Assembly (NCBI GenBank): GCA_934330725.1
Contig: CAKRGM010000016.1
Coordinates: 1-55,185 of the forward strand
Source: an uncultured Lachnospiraceae bacterium
Lineage (GTDB): Bacteria; Bacillota; Clostridia; Lachnospirales; Lachnospiraceae
Length of the DNA: 55,185 nt
Direction of reading: 5' to 3'
A program made the translations under genes and the position numbers. The notes under the pieces are model-generated. The model saw only the letters and a list, made by a program, of their open reading frames with translations, made no database searches and was not told where the DNA came from. How positions within the stretch are numbered: the first letter of the stretch is position 1; every line of letters starts with the position of its first letter. Shown piece by piece: positions 46,320-55,161 of the stretch.

Positions 46320-47165
46320 TTAATCTTCAAGCAATGCCTGATAAATATCTCTTTTTGTAACGCCTCTGTCTTTTGCAGCCATCTTCATTGCATCTTTTTT
46401 AGGAATATTTTCATCAATATACATCTGTACATGTTCTTTTATACTCATGCTTTCCCACTTTTGCTGCTCTTCTTCTTTAATAAGCCTGCGGCTTTTTCCT
46501 TCAAACACCATAACATATTCGCCACGTGGTTCATTATTTTCATAAAACCCAAGTGCATCATCTATCGTTGTTTTAAATGCTTTCTCATGCTTTTTAGTGA
46601 GTTCCTTACAGATTGTAAGATTTCTGTCTCCTCCTAAAACATCACGCAGCTGGTTTAAAGTCTTAATAAGATGGTGGGGTGCCTCATATATTATTATAGT
46701 CCGTGTTTCATTTGAAAGCTCGTTAAGCACATCCTGGCGTTCTTTTTTATCGGCTGGCAGAAATGCTTCAAATGCGAAACGTCTTGTGGCCTGCCCCGAC
46801 ATTGTTAATGCAGTTATACATGCAGCTGGTCCCGGAAGTGACGTAACTTCTATTCCGGCCTCTATACACTGTCTTACGAGTTCTTCTCCCGGATCAGATA
46901 TCCCGGGTGTTCCGGCATCTGTAATCACAGCTATATCTGCTCCTGCAATAATCTTATCAACAAGAATTTTTGCCTTATCGTATTTATTATATTCATGATA
47001 ACTGGTCATAGGCGTATTGATTTCAAAATGATTTAGAAGCTTTATGCTGTTTCTTGTATCCTCTGCTGCAATCAGATCTACTTCCTTAAGCGTCCTGAGT
47101 ACCCTGAATGTTATGTCTTCAAGATTTCCAATAGGAGTCGCACATAAATATAACTTACCCGGCAT
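46320..47165 (-). CDS. rsmI: 16S rRNA (cytidine(1402)-2'-O)-methyltransferase
   Basis: A 281-residue enzyme methylating C1402 in the ribosomal decoding centre. LYLCATPIGNLEDITFRVL, AEDTRNSIKLLNHF, VITDAGTPGISDPGEELVR and SLPGPAACITAL are the RsmI/tetrapyrrole-methylase signatures; a short helical tail follows. The ATG at 47165 has GGAG in the recurring context AAATGGAGATTAGT. It ends the yaaO-to-rsmI block, as yabC does in Bacillus. Confidence 0.95.
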   Translation of the reverse strand: MPGKLYLCATPIGNLEDITFRVLRTLKEVDLIAAEDTRNSIKLLNHFEINTPMTSYHEYNKYDKAKILVDKIIAGADIAVITDAGTPGISDPGEELVRQCIEAGIEVTSLPGPAACITALTMSGQATRRFAFEAFLPADKKERQDVLNELSNETRTIIIYEAPHHLIKTLNQLRDVLGGDRNLTICKELTKKHEKAFKTTIDDALGFYENNEPRGEYVMVFEGKSRRLIKEEEQQKWESMSIKEHVQMYIDENIPKKDAMKMAAKDRGVTKRDIYQALLED

Positions 47166-47289
47166 ACTAATCTCCATTTCTTAAATGATTTGACAATGCT
47201 CTCTATAAAACAAACATTTCGTATTATACCATATATTATTTAAACAACAATTACATTTTCAATATTATTATTAAATTTGTACTACAAAT

Positions 47290-48012
47290 CTAATACATTT
47301 TTAGAAGTTCATCTGTATAACTACCATCCTGATTATAAACAATCAGCGGACTTTCTATCTTCATAAATGTATTTGCACCCTTAACACCCTCTATCAACAC
47401 CATATTGGCATCTTTATTAATATACGGATGAACCATTCTTATTCTTTTCGGCTCTAGTTTATATTTAGACATTGTCCTTACTATTTCAGCGAGACGCGAT
47501 GGCCTGTGAACCATATAAAAATGCCCCTTTACTTTCAGGCATCTGGCTGCCTGGTTTATGACATCTTCAAGTGTACAAAGAATTTCATGCCTTGCTATTG
47601 CTTTTGCACTTTCAGGATTAACAATTCCATGCGATTCATTCATATATGGTGGATTAACCGTAACAACGTTAAATGAAGCTCCACCGAAAATACGCGAAGC
47701 TTCTTTTACATCATCATTTATTATTTTTATCTTATCTTCAAGACCATTAAGTTTAACACTTCGTTGTGCAAGATCCGCGCCGGTCTTTTGTATTTCAAGT
47801 CCGTAATATGATGTCCCCGGATTTTTTGCAAACATAAGAATAGGAATGATTCCATTGCCAGTGCATAAATCAAGAACGCGATTACCCTCATCAGCTTTTG
47901 CAAATGATGATAACAACACCGCGTCCATTCCAAAACAGAAACATTCCTTATTCTGTATTATTTTATATCCATTTCTTTGTAAATCATCAATTCTTTCATT
48001 ATCAGTCATCAT
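47290..48012 (-). CDS. yabB: tRNA1(Val) (adenine(37)-N6)-methyltransferase family protein
   Basis: A 240-residue class I methyltransferase. LDLCTGNGIIPILM binds S-adenosylmethionine and TVNPPYMN is the N-P-P-Y motif of N6-adenine methylation. FGMDAVLLSSFAK near the start is typical of the YfiC/TrmN6/YabB family. The start overlaps the end of ricT by 11 bases, as in Bacillus where yabB follows yaaT with yabA between. yabA (the replication-control gene) is missing here. Confidence 0.9.
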   Translation of the reverse strand: MMTDNERIDDLQRNGYKIIQNKECFCFGMDAVLLSSFAKADEGNRVLDLCTGNGIIPILMFAKNPGTSYYGLEIQKTGADLAQRSVKLNGLEDKIKIINDDVKEASRIFGGASFNVVTVNPPYMNESHGIVNPESAKAIARHEILCTLEDVINQAARCLKVKGHFYMVHRPSRLAEIVRTMSKYKLEPKRIRMVHPYINKDANMVLIEGVKGANTFMKIESPLIVYNQDGSYTDELLKMY

Positions 48013-48913
48013 TTATATGTGACTTTCCTTCCTTTTTCTCTAAAGCTTCAAGTGCCTGAAGCTCTTTATCATTAATCTGAATCTTATCATTTCTCTTTCT
48101 TGTCTTAAACCGGATATCCGATACATGATATTCTCTGATTTCTTTTTCATCATTATCAAGTGTGACAACAACTTTAACAAGCTGTCTTAGAACACTTACA
48201 CTTGTAACTTCTCCCTTAAACTTATCCTTTGTCGTTACAATATCTCCGACATTTGGAAGGTGGCTGTTAAGCTCTTCATATGTTTCTTCTTCATTTTTAA
48301 GGCAACACATAAGTCTTCCACACACGCCTGATATCTTAGTCGGGTTAAGCGATAAATTCTGTTCCTTTGCCATTTTAATTGATACAGGTACAAATTCCGG
48401 CATAAAAGTTGCGCAGCACAGTGGTCTTCCACATATACCAATACCGCCTCTTATTTTTGCTTCATCTCTTACACCTATCTGGCGAAGCTCAATACGGGTT
48501 TTAAATACAGATGCCAGATCTTTTACAAGCTCACGGAAATCTATTCTTCCATCTGCTGTAAAATAAAACAGAATTTTATTATTATCAAATGTATATTCAA
48601 CCTCGATAAGTTTCATCTGTAATTTATGTTTTGCTATTTTATCAAGGCATATCTTAAATGCATCTTTTTCTTTGTCTCTGTTACTCTGCTCATGCTTGTC
48701 ATCTTCCTCAGTTGCAATTCTGATAACTGCCTTAAGCGGCTGCACGACCTTATTATCTTCAACCTCGCGCTCACCTAAAACAACATTTCCGTATTCTATA
48801 CCTCTTGCTGTTTCAACAATAACATTCTGACCAACTTCTACACTATATTTACCAGGGGCAAAAAAATAAATCTTTCCTGCTCTTCTGAATCTGACTCCAA
48901 TAACTTTCGTCAT
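48002..48913 (-). CDS. ricT: PSP1-domain protein RicT (YaaT)
   Basis: A 303-residue protein with the PSP1 domain: VETARGIEYGNVVLG, then IELRQIGVRDEAKIRGGIGICGRPLCC and CGRLMCCLKNEEETY with the conserved cysteines that hold iron-sulfur clusters in the RicAFT complex. That complex supports RNase Y mRNA maturation, and in Bacillus sporulation and competence. GGAGG precedes the ATG. It follows holB after a 336-base AT-rich repeat region. Confidence 0.93.
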   Translation of the reverse strand: MTKVIGVRFRRAGKIYFFAPGKYSVEVGQNVIVETARGIEYGNVVLGEREVEDNKVVQPLKAVIRIATEEDDKHEQSNRDKEKDAFKICLDKIAKHKLQMKLIEVEYTFDNNKILFYFTADGRIDFRELVKDLASVFKTRIELRQIGVRDEAKIRGGIGICGRPLCCATFMPEFVPVSIKMAKEQNLSLNPTKISGVCGRLMCCLKNEEETYEELNSHLPNVGDIVTTKDKFKGEVTSVSVLRQLVKVVVTLDNDEKEIREYHVSDIRFKTRKRNDKIQINDKELQALEALEKKEGKSHINDD

Positions 48914-48929
48914 TATACACCTCCATTCA

Positions 48930-49215
48930 GATAACTTATTTACTAATTAATTATTAATATATCTGCTAATTCATTTATTATCTTATCTAGTATTTATTGT
49001 CTTGCTTATTATCTTATCTATTACTTTATCTATTATCTTGTCTATTATTTAATTTATCTATTATTAATTAACTTGTTTATTAATTTGTCTATTATTTATT
49101 AACTCGTTTATTGTTTATATATTATCCTGTTTATTGTTTATCATCTCATCTATTATCCTGTCTGTTAATTTATTTAATAAACTGCTAATTCTATATAACC
49201 TGTTTTAAATAACCT
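48930..49215. repeat. Low-complexity tandem region of TTATCTATTA-like units
   Basis: The holB-ricT gap consists of many degenerate 8-17 base units such as TTATCTATTATCTTGTC and TTTATTGTTTA, without a regular period. Base composition is more than 80% A+T. No gene, promoter or clear hairpin could be picked out. It interrupts what is otherwise a compact conserved gene block. Confidence 0.6.
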
Positions 49216-49249
49216 GTTTTATCTGACAGAATATCACAATATCAGATTA

Positions 49250-50242
49250 TCACATATTCTCTTTTATGGTCATAATTAAAAGTTCGATAACCAGTTCAAA
49301 ATTAACATTGGCCTGAAGTCTTATCTTAACCTTATCTATCGCCTTTAAAATATCTTCAACGCCTTCATATGAACACTTTTCTGATTGTGCCTTAAGAAGA
49401 GCAGTATCATCTTTAAAAATTATAAGATTGGAATCTCTTGTACTCTTTAATACAAGTATATCCCTGTACCACATTGCCATAAGATCAAGATAATCATCAA
49501 TAGTAAGCTTATAATTTGAAATATTTCTTACCTCTGACATTATCTCAGCAGTAGACATATCTTTAGCATATTTTATAACATGCATTACTTCTTCTTTCAA
49601 CTGTGCAAAATCGCCTGATGTTATGATTGTTTCTGCTCTTCCAATCTTTCCCTGTGCAAATGCAACTGCAAAGCGTGTTTCATAATCTGTGCATTTATAT
49701 TTTTTCTTTATGTATTCTGCTACAACAGCACCATCTAAAGGCTTAAAATCAAGCTTTACGCATCTTGATAAGATTGTCTGCAAAAATATATCAGCATTTG
49801 TAGTTAAAAATATTATTATTCCATAAGCAGGTGGCTCTTCAATAGTCTTAAGCAACGCATTCTGAGCCTGAACAGTAAGCTTTTCCGCCTCATCTATTAT
49901 ATAAATCTTATACCTGCTGCTATAAGGCTTAATCTGCATATCCATTACAAGCTGTTCCCTTATGTCGTCTACACCTATGCTGGTTTTCTTTATATGCTTT
50001 ACCCAGATAATATCCGGCTGGTTAAACGAGTCTGCCTGAATACATGAATGACACTTCCCACATGCATTCTTTTCACCCTTTTCGCACTGTAAAGTTTTTG
50101 CAAAAGCAGATGCCATCATTTTCTTTCCGGCCCCAATACCACCATTAAAAATATAAGCATGTGAAACCTTATTAAGCTCTATGGCATTCTGTAAATGCTC
50201 TATAATCTTATCATATCCGTAAATATCACTAAAGTTATTCAT
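49250..50242 (-). CDS. holB: DNA polymerase III subunit delta' (HolB)
   Basis: A 330-residue AAA+ clamp-loader subunit. FNGGIGAGKKMMASAFAK is the P-loop region (with K-K in place of K-T/S, usual variation for delta'), CEKGEKNACGKCHSC the zinc module, YIIDEAEKLTVQAQNALLKTIEEPP the Walker B and sensor region, and LSRCVKLDF the SRC motif. It loads the sliding clamp during replication. Its neighbours yaaR and ricT are those of holB in Bacillus. Confidence 0.95.
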   Translation of the reverse strand: MNNFSDIYGYDKIIEHLQNAIELNKVSHAYIFNGGIGAGKKMMASAFAKTLQCEKGEKNACGKCHSCIQADSFNQPDIIWVKHIKKTSIGVDDIREQLVMDMQIKPYSSRYKIYIIDEAEKLTVQAQNALLKTIEEPPAYGIIIFLTTNADIFLQTILSRCVKLDFKPLDGAVVAEYIKKKYKCTDYETRFAVAFAQGKIGRAETIITSGDFAQLKEEVMHVIKYAKDMSTAEIMSEVRNISNYKLTIDDYLDLMAMWYRDILVLKSTRDSNLIIFKDDTALLKAQSEKCSYEGVEDILKAIDKVKIRLQANVNFELVIELLIMTIKENM

Positions 50243-50484
50243 GATAATCTGCTTGTCCTTTCTACTGCCTCTTTAAGTGCTTATGCAATTTATGTATTAT
50301 ACACTTTTAGATTTATTTATATTTGAATATTACATTTTTACATATTTGCTTTAATTTTTACTGTAAACATCCGAATCATTTTTTGTACTATTTTTTTATA
50401 TTATCTTCTAAATCTTTTCTGAATCTTTTTTTGTCTTTATTTAATAATACAAGATTATAAAAAATTTATTCAGGACTTGATGAA

Positions 50485-50928
50485 CTAAGTTAATATATCC
50501 AATAGAAGTCCACGTATATCATCTATTTTTCCAACAATAGCCAGATGATCCTTTTCATCTTTAATAAGTTCGCTTGCAAGATCATCCAGATTCTTATCTA
50601 CACACTTGATTATTCCGTAGATTCTGTGTCTTCCACGTCTGTCAAGAAAATTCTCCCTTGAAAATTCGTGTGAACGATTAACTACTTCATTTAGAAAATC
50701 TTTAACCATTCCACGGTATTTTCTCATATCCTTAACATCCATGTGCTTTGCAATACGGTTTCCCATATCGGTTATCCCCTGCATCATGCCATTAAGCTTT
50801 TCCTGCAGATCTTTCTCCTGAATATTACTAATCAGCGTAAATTTGAATCCACTATCCTGTTTATCTACAGTTTTCCCCGTTTCTACTGTATTTTGTACTG
50901 TCGTTACATCATTAACCTTTATATCCAT
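50485..50928 (-). CDS. yaaR: YaaR family protein (DUF327)
   Basis: A 147-residue, mostly helical protein with FKFTLISNIQEKDLQEKLNG and HEFSRENFLDRRGRHRIYGI, then KCVDKNLDDLASELIKDEKDH, the DUF327 pattern. No biochemical role is established for it. It lies between the guanylate kinase-like gene and holB, as yaaR does in Bacillus. 242 AT-rich bases without a recognised feature separate it from holB. Confidence 0.9.
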   Translation of the reverse strand: MDIKVNDVTTVQNTVETGKTVDKQDSGFKFTLISNIQEKDLQEKLNGMMQGITDMGNRIAKHMDVKDMRKYRGMVKDFLNEVVNRSHEFSRENFLDRRGRHRIYGIIKCVDKNLDDLASELIKDEKDHLAIVGKIDDIRGLLLDILT

Positions 50929-51098
50929 AAAAATACCCCCTACAGGCTATTCAATTATAACGTTTATTTCATATTACATATATACATACACAGTTATTGT
51001 ATCATATTTTTATAGATAAACCAACAAAAACATCCTACTGTTGTGGTCAGGCCTTTTTGTAACAATTTAGTCAGGCAGTTTGGATAGACGGTTGATAT

Positions 51099-51144
51099 AA
51101 CAATATTTAAGGTAAAAATCAGATACCCACCACAAAATATTGTT
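51099..51144. repeat. Inverted repeat after the kinase-like gene
   Basis: AACAATATTT (51099-51108) and AAATATTGTT (51135-51144) are exact complements with a 26-base loop. It follows the kinase stop by a few bases on the minus strand but has no T run, so it may stabilise an mRNA end rather than terminate. Confidence 0.4.
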
Positions 51145-51150
51145 AAAACC

Positions 51151-51747
51151 CTATCTTAATTTACTGATGATTTCATGTTTAATTTCATCTACGCAATCTT
51201 CTATATTTGAATTATTGTAAAATCTTTTTGTAATCCCTGATTTTTTTATATTCTCTTCTGAAAAATCTCTGGCATCAGCAAGAAAACGCCTGCACATTTC
51301 TTCATACTTAGGCTTTTCCTGCTTTCCCTCTCGTTCCATTGCTCTCCTCAGCCTTATACCATCATCGACCTCAATATATACAGGAAGCATGTGCTCCCTT
51401 CCAAAATAACTGCAGAATTTATCGTATGCTTCAAGTGTTCCAATAACAATATATCTTTGCCCGCATCCCAGATTTATTTGTCCATCATCTGCCGTAAAAT
51501 ACTTCCATTCACCATAAATGGTATTATATTTACGCATTTCAATAATTTTTTTATCCTTTTCCATCTGCAATGCCTGTAAGTTATCCACAAAAAAATATTC
51601 TACGCCGTCTTTTTCCCCATTTCTCATTGGTCTTGTTGTGTATAACGTTACAGTTTTAAGATTAAGCTGTGGATCATTTACAATCTGCTTATAAATATTG
51701 TCCTTTCCTGATGCACTTTTACCCATAATAAATACTATTTCAAACAT
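51151..51747 (-). CDS. Guanylate kinase-like P-loop kinase
   Basis: A 198-residue protein. MGKSASGKD (8-16) is the P-loop, LYTTRPMRNGEKDGVEYFFV matches the guanylate-binding region of guanylate kinases (T-T-R-x-x-R-x-G-E-x-x-G-x-x-Y), and YIEVDDGIRLRRAMEREGKQ the lid. The residue after the P-loop lysine is Asp, where Ser/Thr usually holds magnesium. The ATG at 51747 overlaps the end of the upstream decarboxylase gene. In Bacillus this position in the block is tmk (thymidylate kinase); here a guanylate kinase relative takes it. Confidence 0.8.
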   Translation of the reverse strand: MFEIVFIMGKSASGKDNIYKQIVNDPQLNLKTVTLYTTRPMRNGEKDGVEYFFVDNLQALQMEKDKKIIEMRKYNTIYGEWKYFTADDGQINLGCGQRYIVIGTLEAYDKFCSYFGREHMLPVYIEVDDGIRLRRAMEREGKQEKPKYEEMCRRFLADARDFSEENIKKSGITKRFYNNSNIEDCVDEIKHEIISKLR

Positions 51748-53186
51748 CTGATACACACTTTCTTTTCTATATTATTTAATCCTACTGTTTCAAGACCAAC
51801 TTTAATTCCCGCGAGAACTTCCTTAATTAACTTCGCAGTAATCCTTTCTCCCGGATTAACAAGAGCTACTCCTGGAGGATAGAAAAATACGCTTACTGCT
51901 GAAATCCTGTCTTCTGCCTGATTAATATCCACATACTCCGTTTTATAATAATTTCCTGCATCATAAAGATTCATCACCACATCAGCTTCATATTTGCTAA
52001 AATCAACTTCACGATCAAACACATTATTAAGATGGTCGTATTTTATATTTTCATTCTTGTCCAACTGTTTTAATGCATTAATAAATCGTTCATAATATTC
52101 ATCTGTATCTGCTATGCTGGTCATTGCGATAACATATGACATTGATGCCATCTCCAGCTGAATATGATATTTATTTAACAATTCATTATAAAACTGCTTT
52201 CCATTAGATACAACAAGAACAATTTTAGAAATATCATCAACGGGCATCAATTTAATGTTATCAAGCTTTTCTATCTGCATCCTTAAATTTTTTAATCTTG
52301 TAATATATTCTTTAAAAAGCTGTTCTCCGTTTTTATTAAGAATACTGCAGCATCTGTCAATGCTGGACATTAGAATATATGAAGGACTTGTTGTCTGAAA
52401 AATATTCCAGTATCTTTTTATTTTATCCCTGTCTGCTATGCTGCCATTTAAATGCAGCAATGCAGTTTGAGTAAGTGCCGGCAGTGTTTTATGTACGCTT
52501 TGTATAACAACATCTGCACCAGCCTTTACTGCGGATTCAGGAAATACTTTGCTAAAATTAAAATGTGCACCATGTGCCTCGTCAACTATAAGTATTTTAT
52601 TATTTTTATGAAGATAATCAGCTATTCCACGTATATCAGATACAATTCCCTCATATGTCGGAGATGTTATAACAATATATCTTATGTCTTTATATATTTT
52701 AAGTTTTTCTTTGATCATATCAAGCGTTATTCTGCCATTTATTCCATATTCATCTACCTGTGGATACATATATACAGGTCTTAGTTCATTCAGATACAAT
52801 GCATTATAAACAGAGCAATGACAGTTTCTTGCTACAAGTATCCTGTCATTTTTCTGTGTACATCCACATATTGCAGCTAATATTCCCGCACTGCTCCCAT
52901 TTACAAGAAATAAGGACTCGTCTGCACCAAACAGCTTTGCACATTTTTTAAATGCATCTGATATAATACCATTTGCATTATGCATATTATCAAATCCATC
53001 TATTTCTGTAATATCTAATTCATAAGGATTCATCATATTTACTATCTGTGAATTTCTTTTTCCTCCCGGCATATGCATGGGAACATATCCGCTTACTGCA
53101 TAATCAGTCAATTTACTTAACAAATCATTATTATCATATACTTTATCAAAACTATTTTCACATTTATCTTTTTTATTATTCATCAA
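51735..53186 (-). CDS. Orn/Lys/Arg decarboxylase family PLP protein (YaaO-like)
   Basis: A 483-residue fold-type I PLP enzyme. MHMPGGKRN near the start, FLVNGSSAGILAAICG, ITSPTYEGIVSDI, IVDEAHGAHFNF and SVHKTLPALTQTALLHL with the PLP lysine are the family blocks; the C-terminal part ends with FYPPGVALVNPGERI. It would make polyamine precursors (cadaverine, putrescine or agmatine); the substrate is not readable. The family's N-terminal receiver-like domain is absent, as in YaaO. It heads the yaaO-to-rsmI block. Confidence 0.9.
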   Translation of the reverse strand: MMNNKKDKCENSFDKVYDNNDLLSKLTDYAVSGYVPMHMPGGKRNSQIVNMMNPYELDITEIDGFDNMHNANGIISDAFKKCAKLFGADESLFLVNGSSAGILAAICGCTQKNDRILVARNCHCSVYNALYLNELRPVYMYPQVDEYGINGRITLDMIKEKLKIYKDIRYIVITSPTYEGIVSDIRGIADYLHKNNKILIVDEAHGAHFNFSKVFPESAVKAGADVVIQSVHKTLPALTQTALLHLNGSIADRDKIKRYWNIFQTTSPSYILMSSIDRCCSILNKNGEQLFKEYITRLKNLRMQIEKLDNIKLMPVDDISKIVLVVSNGKQFYNELLNKYHIQLEMASMSYVIAMTSIADTDEYYERFINALKQLDKNENIKYDHLNNVFDREVDFSKYEADVVMNLYDAGNYYKTEYVDINQAEDRISAVSVFFYPPGVALVNPGERITAKLIKEVLAGIKVGLETVGLNNIEKKVCIRCLK

Positions 53187-53257
53187 ACTTTTTCCTACAC
53201 TAATTTTTTATACACTTTTATAATCTTTTATTTTTGCCTTCATTAATCTCTTCAAAA

Positions 53258-53298
53258 AAAATAAAGATTGGTCACATATAAAATATAACCAATCTTTA
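53258..53298 (-). terminator. Terminator of the L,D-transpeptidase gene
   Basis: AAAGATTGGT (about 53264-53273) pairs with ACCAATCTTT (53289-53298). On the minus strand it is followed by ATTTTTTTT, about 20 bases past the stop. Confidence 0.85.
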
Positions 53299-53315
53299 CA
53301 TAAAGAACAATAATT

Positions 53316-54392
53316 TTATTTTTCTACTTTTAACTTAACAACTTTTTCTGCCTTGCTTCCAATTGCATCAGTTACAGTATATTTTATATCATATTCGCCA
53401 GCCTGATCAAACGTATAATGTCCAACTGTTTTTATTTTATCTGTAATGTCATTTCCACAAGTATCTTTAGCTGTTACACCATCTAATAAATTAACTTTTT
53501 CGCCTATTTTAGTAACGATATCTTTTGTGCCATCTATAGATGCCGAATGAGAAGCCCACGGATTGCCCTCTGCCGGATCTGTAGGATCCCATTTACTATC
53601 AGGATTATCTTCTGGAAGCTTTATAGATTCAGGTTTTCCTAATGGTCCTGGATTATCCTTATCATCATAGATTGTTACCTTTGTTCCTGCAGGACAATTA
53701 TCGTACAGCCATTTTACATCCCTTACACACATTCTTACACATCCTAATGAAGCAAAATCACCAAGCTTATTATACTGATCTGTTTCAAGTGAATCATTAG
53801 CTGCACTAAGATATGGTACTGAATGAAATAAATATCCACCATTTATCCTGAATGCATAATGTCCATATGAATTATCTACCATAAGTCTCCACTCATATTT
53901 ATCAGTTGTTTTATAATTTTCACCGACAATTGTTTCATCACCCGGTTTTCCACAGGAACATGCAAATGCAATTACTGGAATACTATAGCTTCCATTTTCA
54001 TCTATTCCATAAACAGTAACACAGTTAGCTGCTCTGTTTACTTTTATAAAATATGGATATTTCTGATCTGCAGGTACAGTATAATCTCTCCTGTATGTTT
54101 CAATCTCAGGTTCCTTATCATCTATCCATGTAACATTGTCATTATTATCAGACTGCCCATTTACATCATTATTATTTTCCTTATTATCATTTATTGTATT
54201 CCCAGATTCATTGCTACTATTACTATTTTTATTAAATATTCCTGATTTACTTAACTTAATACCACCAAATACTAATACAGCAATAACTATAACAGCTGCA
54301 ATAATTATTAATACTTTTTTATTTCTTGAAAACCAACTGCGTCTTCTTCTGTTTCTTTTCAAATATTTATAATTAATATTCCCTTTACTCAT
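53316..54392 (-). CDS. Membrane-anchored L,D-transpeptidase (YkuD) with C-terminal Ig-like domain
   Basis: A 358-residue protein: basic N-terminus (KRNRRRRSW), one membrane helix (about 26-44), an Asn/Ser-rich linker, a YkuD domain (about 108-250) with YFIKVNRAANCVTVYG at its start and LFHSVPY ... GDFASLGCVRMC containing the catalytic His and Cys, and a C-terminal DUF5011-like Ig domain (YTFDQAGEYDIKYTVTDAIG). It cross-links peptidoglycan 3-3 or anchors proteins, outside the cell. The ATG at 54392 has GGAG upstream. Confidence 0.9.
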   Translation of the reverse strand: MSKGNINYKYLKRNRRRRSWFSRNKKVLIIIAAVIVIAVLVFGGIKLSKSGIFNKNSNSSNESGNTINDNKENNNDVNGQSDNNDNVTWIDDKEPEIETYRRDYTVPADQKYPYFIKVNRAANCVTVYGIDENGSYSIPVIAFACSCGKPGDETIVGENYKTTDKYEWRLMVDNSYGHYAFRINGGYLFHSVPYLSAANDSLETDQYNKLGDFASLGCVRMCVRDVKWLYDNCPAGTKVTIYDDKDNPGPLGKPESIKLPEDNPDSKWDPTDPAEGNPWASHSASIDGTKDIVTKIGEKVNLLDGVTAKDTCGNDITDKIKTVGHYTFDQAGEYDIKYTVTDAIGSKAEKVVKLKVEK

Positions 54393-54492
54393 TAATTTCT
54401 CCAATTCTCTGCTATATAACAGGTACAATTAAAAAATACTAACATATTACTATTTATTTAAATTAATTACTATTAAATAAACTATTATATCC

Positions 54493-54526
54493 AAAAAAAG
54501 TCTGTATTATATTAATAGTACAGACT
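54493..54526 (-). terminator. Terminator of the rRNA-tRNA operon
   Basis: AGTCTGTA (54499-54506) pairs with TACAGACT (54519-54526) and is followed on the minus strand by TTTTTTT, six bases past tRNA-Phe. Confidence 0.92.
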
Positions 54527-54531
54527 CAAGA

Positions 54532-54604
<73 letters not shown>

Positions 54605-54608
54605 TTAG

Positions 54609-54682
54609 TAGCGGGGACAGGATTTGAACCTGTGACCTTCGGGTTATGAGCCCGACGAGCTTCCAGACTGCTCTACCCCGCG
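54609..54682 (-). tRNA. Initiator tRNA-fMet (CAT)
   Basis: 74 bases, anticodon CAT with the three G-C pairs of initiators next to the loop (GGGCTCATAACCC) and a mismatched first acceptor pair (C1 opposite T72). No encoded CCA. Confidence 0.93.
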
Positions 54683-54700
54683 ATATTAAATTAAAAATGA

Positions 54701-54782
54701 TGGACGGAGAAGGATTCGAACCTTCGAAGGCATCGCCAGCAGATTTACAGTCTGTCCCCTTTGGCCACTCGGGAATCCGTCC
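54701..54782 (-). tRNA. tRNA-Tyr (GTA)
   Basis: 82 bases, class II tRNA with a long variable arm (CTGGCGATGCCTTCG region), anticodon loop CTGTAAA (GTA), T-loop GGTTCGAATCC. Confidence 0.96.
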
Positions 54783-54843
54783 ATATATAATTATACAACA
54801 ATACAAATACCTTAATTATAATAAGTAAATGTATTGTTTTTAA

Positions 54844-54915
54844 AGCCGACAGTCGGAGTCGAACCAACAACCTGCTGATTACAAATCAGCTGCTCTGCCA
54901 TTGAGCCATGTCGGC
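54844..54915 (-). tRNA. tRNA-Thr (TGT)
   Basis: 72 bases, acceptor GCCGACA, anticodon loop TTTGTAA (TGT), T-loop GGTTCGACTCC. Confidence 0.95.
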
Positions 54916-54922
54916 AAATAAG

Positions 54923-54995
54923 TGGGACCAATAGGGCTCGAACCTATGACCCTCTGCTTGTAAGGCAGATGCTCTCCCAGCTGAGCTATGATCCC
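54923..54995 (-). tRNA. tRNA-Val (TAC)
   Basis: 73 bases, acceptor GGGATCA, anticodon loop CTTACAA (TAC), T-loop GGTTCGAGCCC, discriminator A. Confidence 0.96.
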
Positions 54996-55022
54996 ATATA
55001 AACCAAATTATTAAATTTAAAG

Positions 55023-55096
55023 CGACCCGGATGGGGATCGAACCCACGACCTCCGCCGTGACAGGGCGGCGCTCTAACCAGCTGAGCCACCAGGCC
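55023..55096 (-). tRNA. tRNA-Asp (GTC)
   Basis: 74 bases, acceptor GGCCTGG with G-T pairs, anticodon loop CTGTCAC (GTC), T-loop GGTTCGATCCC, discriminator G as required for Asp. First tRNA below the 23S gene. Confidence 0.96.
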
Positions 55097-55161
55097 AAAT
55101 CATATTTCTGATCCTTCAAAACTGCACACTAAAATATTCCTTTTTCCTTCCCAGAACCTTT

